DNA from: CAZMCC01 sp964564695
Lineage (GTDB): Bacteria > Planctomycetota > Phycisphaerae > Phycisphaerales > UBA1924
Reading direction: 5' to 3'
Assembly: GCA_964564695.1 (NCBI GenBank)
Contig: CAZMCC010000094.1
Span: forward strand, 1 to 15,742
DNA length: 15,742 nucleotides
Shown piece after piece: positions 1 to 6,353 of the stretch (its first letter is position 1; each line of letters starts with the position of its first letter). Made by a program: the position numbers and the translations under genes. The notes beneath the pieces were generated by a model. That model did no database searches and had not been told where the DNA came from. It saw only the letters and a program-made list of their open reading frames with translations.

Positions 1-260
1 CCCGAGCGGCCGATCACAGGCGGGACGCCTGTGCCACTGTTGTCGGACACAGGCGGGACGCCTGTGCCACCAGAGCCAGAGTCGTCGTTGTCGGCGAGGG
101 CGCGAGCGATGAGGGCGGCGACCTGCTCGGCGCGCAGGCGGCGGGTGGGGAGGTGGCGGGCGCGGGGGCGGGGGCGGTGATTGCGCGGGGAATTCTCAGC
201 GTCGGTTGTCGCGGGAGCATCGAAGTCCCCGAGCGGACTTCGATGGCACGTCGCACGCAT
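1..260 (-). CDS. Unrecognised protein, 5' part only, runs off the left edge
   Basis: The minus-strand frame starting at ATG 260 stays open to the window edge (86 complete codons) with strongly G/C third positions. It reads as a polar Arg/Pro-rich stretch, then a helix-like segment (RLRAEQVAALIARALAD), then GTGVPPVSDNSGTGVPPV, where both GTGVPPV units are encoded by the 23-bp palindromic repeat. The frame is also open and protein-like upstream of the ATG (ITAIHALESLTTS...EPRRAAASL) back to a TGA near 355. A different frame starting at GTG 379 reads VIAAPATLLSEP up to that point. One missing C in the CCC at about 353-355 would join the two, so the true start may be GTG 379, a few bases from the predicted transcription start. 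No family was recognised. That the frame is coding is inferred from composition and the matching upstream promoter. Confidence 0.5.
   Translation of the reverse strand, partial: MRATCHRSPLGDFDAPATTDAENSPRNHRPRPRARHLPTRRLRAEQVAALIARALADNDDSGSGGTGVPPVSDNSGTGVPPVIGRS
15..70. repeat. Two direct copies of a 23-bp palindromic repeat
   Basis: Copies lie at 15-37 and 48-70. Each has 8-nt perfect arms (CACAGGCG / CGCCTGTG) around a GGA loop, followed by CCAC. Starts are 33 bp apart, a multiple of three, so both are read in the same frame of the left-edge gene as GTGVPPV. From general knowledge, this palindrome and its peptide recur in planctomycete and verrucomicrobial genomes. Confidence 0.8.
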
Positions 261-388
261 CAGACTGGCGGCGGCACGGCGGGGCTCGATGGGGTCGGTG
301 GCGGAGGTGGTGAGGGATTCGAGGGCGTGGATGGCCGTGATGCGGGTTCAGAGAGCAGGGTGGCGGGGGCGGCGATCACGATTGTGCC

Positions 389-416
389 AGTATACGGGTT
401 TTGGACTGGTTGTCAA
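389..416 (-). promoter_or_regulatory. Sigma-70-like promoter, leftward
   Basis: Read on the minus strand, TTGACA (416-411) is followed after a 16-nt spacer by TATACT (394-389). Both boxes are consensus or one base off. The spacer is AT-richer than its surroundings. The expected transcription start near 382 sits just before a GTG at 379 that opens the left-edge gene frame, so the transcript may be nearly leaderless. Confidence 0.6.
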
Positions 417-492
417 GGGGGTGTTTGGGTATTCATGTAAGCGGTGATTTTGCAAGCGGTTACGGCGGTGCACAGTGCGCGGCGCGTCAGAA

Positions 493-524
493 CACCAAGA
501 TCGCAAAGCCGATCTTGGTGGCAC
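493..524 (-). repeat. Constant-loop hairpin (family member A)
   Basis: Perfect 11-bp arms (493-503 and 510-520, CACCAAGATCG and its complement) enclose the loop CAAAGC (504-509) and are followed by GCAC (521-524). It lies about 70 bp downstream of the HPPD stop, in the 261-589 region where I see no other gene. It could help end the HPPD transcript, but it has no T-run. Confidence 0.8.
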
Positions 525-541
525 GGATCGGGGGCGATCGT

Positions 542-573
542 GATGCCACCTGCCGATCTTGATGCCACCTGCC
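542..573. repeat. 13-bp direct repeat downstream of HPPD
   Basis: GATGCCACCTGCC occurs at 542-554 and again at 561-573, separated by GATCTT. The TGCCACC core matches the outer flank of the hairpin at 493-524 read on the minus strand, so this may be debris of the same repeat family. Confidence 0.7.
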
Positions 574-589
574 CTGTTGTTCGGGACTG

Positions 590-1837
590 TCACAGATTCC
601 CCCGCCGCTCCTGCTCATGCTCCAAGGCCTCGAACAGCGCCTTGAAGTTGCCCTTGCCGAAGCTCTGGCTGCCGCGGCGGCAGATGATCTCGAAGAACAG
701 GGTCGGGCGGTCCTGGAGGGGCTTGGTGAAGAGTTGGAGGAGGTAGCCCTCATCGTCGGCGTCGACGAGGATGCCGAGCTTGTGGACGGCGGTGTGATCC
801 TCTTTGACCGCCTGATGCCCATGCTGGGTGAGCATGGTGTTGACGCGGTCCCAGACCTTCTCGTAGTAAGCATCGGGGAGGGTGAGGAAGTCGACGCCGC
901 GGGCGCGGAGGGCGGCGATGGAGTGGAGCTCATCGTCGGTGCGCAGCGCGAGGTGCTGGACGCCGGGGGTGTTGGAGTGCCAGTCGAGGTATTCCTGGAC
1001 CTGGGACTTCTTCTTGCCGGGGGCGGGCTCGTTGATCGGCATCTTGATGAGGTTGTTGCCGGATGCCATGACCTTGGACATGAGCGCCGAGAAGTCGGTG
1101 GCGATGTCCTTGTCGTCGAAGTGCTTGAACATGGTGAACTCGAGGACGTCCTCGTACCACTTCACCCAGTGGTTCATGCGGCCGAGCTCGACGTTGCCGA
1201 CGAGGTGGTCGACGTACTTGAGACCGGTCGGGTTCTTCTTGTTGTACTCGTTGATGGCGAGGACGCTCGAGACCGGGGCGTCGTGGCCGCTCGCCGGTGC
1301 GCCGGCCGTGACGCGCCGGTAGCCGGGGGCGAAGATGCCGCCCTGCTTGATCTTCGTGTGTTCGTAGTCGCCGGTGCGGGAGACGAAGGTGTGGACGACG
1401 CGCCCGTAGGTGCGGATGGCGGCGGTGGTGACGGTGCCGTGGGAGTCTTTGGTTGTGCGGGGCTCGTGGGCGGATGCGGCGCCGTTTTTGACGGCCCGTT
1501 CCCAGGCCTTCTCGGCGTCGAAGACGGTAAAGGCGACGTCCTTGACGCCGTCGCCGTAGAGGGCGACTTCCATGGCGGCGGGGTGCTCGTGGGTGAGCGG
1601 GCTGGTGAGGATGAAGCGGATGTTGCCCTGGGTGAGGAGGTAGTGGGCGGCGTCGCGTGAGCCGGTGGTGAGGTCGTTGACCTGGTCGATATGGAAGCCG
1701 AAGCACTGGGCGTAGAAGAGGGCCGCTTGCTTGGCGTTGCCGACGTAGAAGCGGACGTGGTCGACGTCGATGAGCTGGAGGGGGTCGGAGGTTTTGGTCG
1801 ACGCGACGGAGGGGGAGGTGGGGGAGATGGTGGTCAT
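590..1837 (-). CDS. hppD: 4-hydroxyphenylpyruvate dioxygenase
   Basis: This non-haem Fe(II) enzyme converts 4-hydroxyphenylpyruvate to homogentisate in tyrosine catabolism. The 415-residue product has two vicinal-oxygen-chelate domains: N-terminal about 20-190 (IDVDHVRFYVGNAKQAALFY) and catalytic about 200-400. The three iron ligands expected for the family are visible: His211 (VDHLVGN), His295 (GVQHLAL) and Glu383 (FFEII). The C-terminal helix with FGKGNFKALFEALE is also present and normally closes the active site. The length is close to animal and plant HPPDs, slightly above typical bacterial ones. ATG 1837 is preceded by AAGGAG (1849-1844) at a 6-nt spacing. The gene follows pyrG on the same strand, but a 153-bp gap with two hairpins suggests its own transcript. 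No homogentisate dioxygenase lies in the window. Confidence 0.97.
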   Translation of the reverse strand: MTTISPTSPSVASTKTSDPLQLIDVDHVRFYVGNAKQAALFYAQCFGFHIDQVNDLTTGSRDAAHYLLTQGNIRFILTSPLTHEHPAAMEVALYGDGVKDVAFTVFDAEKAWERAVKNGAASAHEPRTTKDSHGTVTTAAIRTYGRVVHTFVSRTGDYEHTKIKQGGIFAPGYRRVTAGAPASGHDAPVSSVLAINEYNKKNPTGLKYVDHLVGNVELGRMNHWVKWYEDVLEFTMFKHFDDKDIATDFSALMSKVMASGNNLIKMPINEPAPGKKKSQVQEYLDWHSNTPGVQHLALRTDDELHSIAALRARGVDFLTLPDAYYEKVWDRVNTMLTQHGHQAVKEDHTAVHKLGILVDADDEGYLLQLFTKPLQDRPTLFFEIICRRGSQSFGKGNFKALFEALEHEQERRGNL

Positions 1838-1843
1838 GGTGGA

Positions 1844-1849
1844 CTCCTT
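1844..1849 (-). promoter_or_regulatory. Strong ribosome-binding site of HPPD
   Basis: AAGGAG lies 6 nt upstream of ATG 1837 on the minus strand. It is one of the clearest Shine-Dalgarno sites in the window and fixes the start. Confidence 0.8.
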
Positions 1850-1892
1850 CGAATCTGATGCGCAATGGTAGAGCAGGCTCGGGGCGAGGACG

Positions 1893-1982
1893 CCTGAGCT
1901 GAGGCTTGGCGAAGCTCAGGGTTTAGCAGGAAAACAACCGTGGGTGCAAGCAACCCGGACCTTCGCAAAGCCTCAGGTCCGG
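1893..1982. repeat. Head-to-head hairpin doublet between pyrG and HPPD
   Basis: The left hairpin has arms 1893-1903 and 1910-1920 with loop GCTTGG. The right hairpin has arms 1955-1965 and 1972-1982 with loop CAAAGC, in the opposite orientation. Each arm pair matches at 9 of 11 positions, with the same two mismatched positions in both, so both show GAGGCTTKGCGA around the loop while their outer 8-bp stems differ (CCTGAGCT versus CCGGACCT). The unit starts 9 bp after the pyrG stop and could act as terminator or mRNA 3'-end structure. Confidence 0.7.
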
Positions 1983-1990
1983 CGTCCCAA

Positions 1991-4048
1991 TCAGGCCACT
2001 GGCTGCTTCGCGGCCGGCCTCAGCCACCGGGTCAGCGCGGGGTCGTTCGCGTCGGGGTACTTGCGGCGAATCGCCGCGGCGATCAGACCCATGAAGAGCG
2101 GCTGGGGGTGGAGCGGGCGGCTGGTGAGTTCGGGGTGGAACTGGCCGGCGATGAAGTAGGGGTGGGAGACGTTGGGGGCCGCGGCGGTCGCTTCGCGCGG
2201 GAGCTCCATGATCTGCATGATGGGCTGGCGCGGGTGGCGGCCGGAGAAGATGAGGCCGTGCTGCTCGAGTTGCTTGATGAACTTGGGCTCGACCTCGTAG
2301 CGGTGGCGGAAGCGTTCGCGGACCTGGGGGCCGCGGGGGGACGGGATGGTGATGCCGGCGGTCTGGTAGAGGAAGGTGGCGAGGGAGCCCTTGGTGAGGT
2401 CGACGTCCTGGCCGCCGAGGCGCATGGTGCCGCCGAGGCCCTCGATGCGCTTCTGGTCGGGGAGCTCGGAGATGACGGGGTTGGGGGTGCGCTGAGCGAA
2501 CTCGGTGGAGTCGGCGTCGGAGAGGCCCAGGACGCTGCGGGCGAACTCGATGACGGCGACCTGGAAGCCCAGGCAGATGCCCAGGTAGGGGATGTGGGAC
2601 TCGCGGCAGTGGCGGGCGACGCGGATCTTGCCTTCTACGCCGCGGGCGCCGAAGCCGCCGGGGACGATGACGGCGTCGAAATCGGTGAGCGCGCCGGCGA
2701 CGTTGTCGTCGGAGATGTTGGTGGTCTCGGTCCAGCGGGCGTCGATGTCGACGCCGAGCGAGACGGAGCAGTGCTCGAGGGCCTTGTCGATGGACGCGTA
2801 GGCGTCGCGGAGGCCGGCGTACTTGCCGGTGATGCCGATGGTCACTGCACGCGGCTTGGTGGCGCTGAGGCGGCGGACGAAGCCCATCCACTGCTCGCGG
2901 TTCTTGTCCTCGGCGCGGTTGTCGACGCGGTCGTGCAGCTGCAGCATGCTCAGCACTTCGCGGTCGAGGCCTTCCTGGCGCATCTCGTTGGGGATGGAGT
3001 AGACGCTCGGGCGGTCGTGCATGCTGAAGACGCGGCGCATCGGGACGTTCGAGAACATCGCGATCTTCTGGAGCACCGAGTCGGTGCACAGCTCGGGGGA
3101 GCGGCACCCGATGATGTGCGGCTGGATGCCGGCTTCCATCAGGCGCTTGATGCCGAGCTGGGCGGCCTTGGACTTCTGCTCGCCCAGCGACTGGGGCTTG
3201 ATGACGTAGGTGAGGGCGACGAAGCAGGTGGAGTGCTCGCCCTCTTCGAAGGCGAGCTCGCGGAGGGCCTCGATGTAGAAGCCGTTCTCGTAGTCGCCGA
3301 CGGTGCCGCCGACCTCGACGAACACCACGTCGGCTGGTTTTCCGTTGCCGTCGCCGTGCATGGCGAGTTCGCGGATGCGGCGTTTCACCTCGCCGGTGAC
3401 GTGGGGGATCATCTGGACGTCGCGGCCGAGATAGGCGCCGTGGCGTTCGCGTTCGAGGATGTGCGAGAAGATCTGGCCGGAGGTGGTGAAGTTCTTGCGG
3501 GAGAGGTTTTGATCAAGCAGGCGCTCGTAGGTGCCCAGGTCCATGTCGCACTCGGTGCCGTCGTCCAGGACGAAGACTTCGCCGTGGCGATAGGGGTTGA
3601 GGGTACCGGCGTCGATGTTGAGGTAGCCCTCGAGCTTCATGGGGGCGACGACGAGGCCCTTGTCCTTGAGGAGCTTGGCGAGGCTGGAGGCGAAGATGCC
3701 CTTGCCCAGGCCGGACATGACGGTGCCGAAGACGGCGACGTACTTGGTGCGGCCGGGCTTGTACCCGTCGGGGACGGGGGAGTAGAACTCGGTGGAAACG
3801 GACTGTGCGCCGACGCCGGCGAGCAGCTCGGCGGCCTCGGCGGTGGACTCGCCCGCGCTGTCCGGGTCGTCGTCGGGCGCGGGGCCGGGGGCGCCGGCCC
3901 CCCCAACGCCGTTGCGGCCGGCGCCAGCGACGGCGCGCGGCGGCTGAAGGTCCAACGCCTCAAGGGCGTCGGACTGGTCGGTGGTGGGGGTGCTGGTGGT
4001 GATGGGTTTGGGACGAACGGCGGGAGTCTGAACAGCGCCGAGGGGCAT
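1991..4048 (-). CDS. pyrG: CTP synthase (glutamine-hydrolysing), N-terminally extended
   Basis: The enzyme converts UTP to CTP with ATP and glutamine-derived ammonia in the cytoplasm. From ATG 4048 the product is 685 residues, against about 535-560 usual. The surplus is mostly an N-terminal tail of some 95 residues rich in Ala, Pro, Gly and Asp. The synthetase domain follows: P-loop-like SGLGKG with Lys116, MKLEGYLNIDAGT, the ECDMDLG acidic motif and EVGGTVGD. In the family motif MKLDPY, D and P are replaced here by E and G. The class I glutaminase domain has Cys492 (GICLGFQ), His638 and Glu640 (QFHPE). ATG 4048 is the last ATG before the core. An in-frame ATG at 4135 would read through a palindrome and was rejected. 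No clear Shine-Dalgarno precedes 4048, so the start is less certain than the identity. Confidence 0.95.
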   Translation of the reverse strand: MPLGAVQTPAVRPKPITTSTPTTDQSDALEALDLQPPRAVAGAGRNGVGGAGAPGPAPDDDPDSAGESTAEAAELLAGVGAQSVSTEFYSPVPDGYKPGRTKYVAVFGTVMSGLGKGIFASSLAKLLKDKGLVVAPMKLEGYLNIDAGTLNPYRHGEVFVLDDGTECDMDLGTYERLLDQNLSRKNFTTSGQIFSHILERERHGAYLGRDVQMIPHVTGEVKRRIRELAMHGDGNGKPADVVFVEVGGTVGDYENGFYIEALRELAFEEGEHSTCFVALTYVIKPQSLGEQKSKAAQLGIKRLMEAGIQPHIIGCRSPELCTDSVLQKIAMFSNVPMRRVFSMHDRPSVYSIPNEMRQEGLDREVLSMLQLHDRVDNRAEDKNREQWMGFVRRLSATKPRAVTIGITGKYAGLRDAYASIDKALEHCSVSLGVDIDARWTETTNISDDNVAGALTDFDAVIVPGGFGARGVEGKIRVARHCRESHIPYLGICLGFQVAVIEFARSVLGLSDADSTEFAQRTPNPVISELPDQKRIEGLGGTMRLGGQDVDLTKGSLATFLYQTAGITIPSPRGPQVRERFRHRYEVEPKFIKQLEQHGLIFSGRHPRQPIMQIMELPREATAAAPNVSHPYFIAGQFHPELTSRPLHPQPLFMGLIAAAIRRKYPDANDPALTRWLRPAAKQPVA

Positions 4049-4110
4049 TGGACATGGTATCAGGCAAAGGGAGCGTTTTCTTTTTTCCCGGCGCGGAACG
4101 CCTCCCCCTC

Positions 4111-4165
4111 GCTTGCTCGGCTGGACGCCGAGCAAGCATTTCCCCCTCCGCGTTGCGGAGGGGGA
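4111..4165. repeat. Two adjacent perfect hairpins in the pyrG/M1 divergent region
   Basis: Hairpin one: arms 4111-4121 and 4127-4137, 11 bp perfect, loop TGGAC. Hairpin two: arms 4141-4151 and 4155-4165, 11 bp perfect, loop GTT. The motif TCCCCCTC occurs before the first and again in the second. They fill the intergenic space between the divergent starts at 4048 and 4239, where no convincing promoter boxes were found. Confidence 0.8.
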
Positions 4166-4238
4166 TCAGGCTGCGACGGGAGGGGAGTTTGGCGGTAGAC
4201 TGGGCTTCTCTCCTGGGCGGGGTGTCGCGGAGGCTGCC

Positions 4239-6353
4239 ATGACGCGGGCTTTTGTGTGGTTGATTGTGGGATTGGTTGCGGGCGCGAGCACGACCGTCGC
4301 AAAGCCGACGGCCGTGGCACCCGGGCAGCCGGCTTCCGATGCTCCCTCTCCCGCGGCGACCCCCGCGACCCCCACCATCGTGGACGACCCGCGGATTGAC
4401 GCGGCGACCGGGCGCGACAAGCGCGTTTGGCCGCCGGACCCGCTGTTTGACTACATCAACATGCGGCTGGATATGGACATCCCCACGATGCTGGAGCCGA
4501 AGTTCACGGCCCGGCAGACGATGGTCTTTGAGGCCGTGGGGAGCGCGAGGGACTCGATCCGGCTGGACGCGGGTCCCGGGCTGACGTTTACGGCGGCGGC
4601 GGTGAACGGGAAGGCGGCGCGGTTTGCGCGCGACCTGACGAAGGGGTCGGAGTCGGTGACGGTGTTCTTCGAGCAGGCGGCGCAGCCGGGCAAGCCGGTG
4701 ACGATGACGCTCGACTACGACGCGGACAAGCCCGGGGGCGGGGGGGCGGGGCTGTCGTGGTCGAAGGACAACAAGGACACGCCGGAAGAAGACTGCATGT
4801 TCCACAGCCAGGGGGAGCCGGAGGCGAACCACCTGTGGTTCCCGTGCCACGACTTCCCGAACGAGCGTCTGGCGACGGAGATCTGCGTGACGGTGCCGGC
4901 GGGGTACCAGGCGGTGAGCAACGGGCGGCTGGTGAGCCAGGCGAAGATCCCGAGCAAGGACAAAGGGGGGACGCGGACGCGGTATCACTGGCAGCAGGCG
5001 CTGCCGCACGCGACGTATCTGGTGACGTTGGTGGTGAGCAAGTTTGACGTGGTGGACGTGGGCGGACCGGAGAGCGCGTACCCGGGGCTGTGGTTCCCGG
5101 TGTACGGGCCGCTGGGGTCGGGGGAGGCGCTCCGGGGGATCTTCGCGAACACGCCGGAGATGGTGAAGCTGTTCGAGGAGCTTCTGGACGAGAAGTACCC
5201 GTGGGACAAGTACGCGCAGGTGATCGCTAGGGACTTCAACTTCGGGGCGATGGAGAACACGTCGGCGACGACGTTTGCGCCGCAGTTTGCGCAGGGGCGT
5301 CCGGGGTCGTACGACGGGATCATCGCGCACGAGCTTCTGCACCAGTGGACGGGGGACCTGGTGACGACGCGGGGGTGGGAAAATCTGTGGCTGAACGAGG
5401 GGTGGGCGAGCATGGGCGAGGCGCTGTGGGCCGAGCACAAGCGCGGGGCGGAAGGGTATCAGCGGGCGATGTTCGGCTTCGTGGCGCGGGAGCGCGGGTC
5501 GAGCGCGGACACGGCGGCGCCGCGGTCGAGCGCGATGGTGTCGCACCGGTACACGGACCCGGACGCGCGGTTCTTCGCGCCCAACAACGTGTACAGCAAG
5601 GGGGCGTGCGTCCTGCACATGCTGCGGCAGCGGCTGGGGGACGAGATCTTCTGGAAGGGCGTCCGCCTGTACATCGACCGGAACAAGTTCCAGCAGGCGG
5701 AGACCGGCGACTTCATGGCGGCCTTGGAAGAGGCGAGCGGGCAGAGTCTGGAGCGGTTCTTCCAGCAGTGGTGCTACCGCCCGGGCATGCCGAAGCTCAA
5801 CGTCGAGTACAGCTATGACGACGTGCACCAGAAGTTCACGATCGTGATCGAGCAGACGCAGAAGATCGACGCGGACAACCCGGCGTACGCGCTGTCGATC
5901 CCGGTCTATCTCGAGTGGAAGGACCAGCCCGAGAGCAATTCCAAGGCCGAGAGCAGGTACGTGTACGTTGACACGAACGTGAAGCGGATCGAGTCGACGT
6001 TCACGATGGACCGCAAGCCGGACCAGGTGATGCTCGACCCGTTCGTGTCGAACCTGGCGATTGTGACAGTGGCGAAGCCGCTGGCGATGTGGGTCGACCA
6101 GCTCGAGAGCGGGCCGACGCTGTTCGCGAAGGCGGAGGCGATCGGTGTGCTCGCGGGGATGGACGATCCGGTCGCGGCGGCGGCGCTGGCGAAGGCGACG
6201 GGGGACTCGACGCTGGCGCCGGAGCTTCGGGACGCGGCGCTGGCGGGGCTTGAGGCGCACCAGGACCGGTTCGGGTCGCTGGCGGCGCGGTTGGTTGTGC
6301 CGGGGACGCCTTCATGGGCGCGCGGGCTGATGACGGGGGTGATCAATGACTAA
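4239..6353 (+). CDS. Secreted M1-family metallopeptidase (aminopeptidase)
   Basis: This is a zinc aminopeptidase of the gluzincin M1 family, expected to trim N-terminal residues from peptides. Its 704 residues begin with a short basic, hydrophobic signal peptide (about 1-20), then a Pro/Ala-rich stretch, an N-terminal beta domain and the thermolysin-like catalytic domain. Visible motifs are GAMEN (336-340, N-terminal amine recognition) and HELLH (364-368) with the third zinc ligand Glu387 in NEGWA, giving the expected HExxH-x18-E spacing. The C-terminal 75 or so residues look like the start of a helical repeat array that then stops. ATG 4239 is preceded by GGAGG at about 5-6 nt. It is paralogous to the next gene (shared HSQG, NH.WFPCHDFPNER and KFDVVDVGG) and overlaps it by 8 bp, so co-transcription and translational coupling are likely. 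A constant-loop hairpin lies within codons 17-27. Confidence 0.93.
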   Translation: MTRAFVWLIVGLVAGASTTVAKPTAVAPGQPASDAPSPAATPATPTIVDDPRIDAATGRDKRVWPPDPLFDYINMRLDMDIPTMLEPKFTARQTMVFEAVGSARDSIRLDAGPGLTFTAAAVNGKAARFARDLTKGSESVTVFFEQAAQPGKPVTMTLDYDADKPGGGGAGLSWSKDNKDTPEEDCMFHSQGEPEANHLWFPCHDFPNERLATEICVTVPAGYQAVSNGRLVSQAKIPSKDKGGTRTRYHWQQALPHATYLVTLVVSKFDVVDVGGPESAYPGLWFPVYGPLGSGEALRGIFANTPEMVKLFEELLDEKYPWDKYAQVIARDFNFGAMENTSATTFAPQFAQGRPGSYDGIIAHELLHQWTGDLVTTRGWENLWLNEGWASMGEALWAEHKRGAEGYQRAMFGFVARERGSSADTAAPRSSAMVSHRYTDPDARFFAPNNVYSKGACVLHMLRQRLGDEIFWKGVRLYIDRNKFQQAETGDFMAALEEASGQSLERFFQQWCYRPGMPKLNVEYSYDDVHQKFTIVIEQTQKIDADNPAYALSIPVYLEWKDQPESNSKAESRYVYVDTNVKRIESTFTMDRKPDQVMLDPFVSNLAIVTVAKPLAMWVDQLESGPTLFAKAEAIGVLAGMDDPVAAAALAKATGDSTLAPELRDAALAGLEAHQDRFGSLAARLVVPGTPSWARGLMTGVIND
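4289..4320 (-). repeat. Constant-loop hairpin inside the M1 signal-peptide region (member B)
   Basis: Arms 4289-4299 and 4306-4316 pair at 10 of 11 positions around the loop CAAAGC (4300-4305), followed by GCAC (4317-4320). Length, loop and flank match member A at 493-524, while the stem sequence is different. It encodes residues 17-27 (STTVAKPTAVA) of the M1 peptidase, at or near the likely signal-peptidase site. Confidence 0.75.

Noticed and set aside
15..70. CRISPR-like repeat
   Set aside because: There are only two copies with a 10-bp gap, and both are translated in frame within a coding sequence; no cas genes are present.
493..524. Integron attC site
   Set aside because: attC sites have conserved outer boxes and a bottom-strand structure with extrahelical bases. 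Here the loop is constant and the stem is short and nearly perfect; no integrase or cassette array is seen.
1940..4198. Plus-strand open frame of about 750 codons
   Set aside because: It is antisense to pyrG, Gly/Ala/Glu/Val-rich with no recognisable domain, and pyrG has full catalytic motifs on the other strand.
3960..6260. Minus-strand open frame of about 766 codons
   Set aside because: It is antisense to the M1 gene, Arg/Pro/His-rich, a typical shadow in high-GC DNA.
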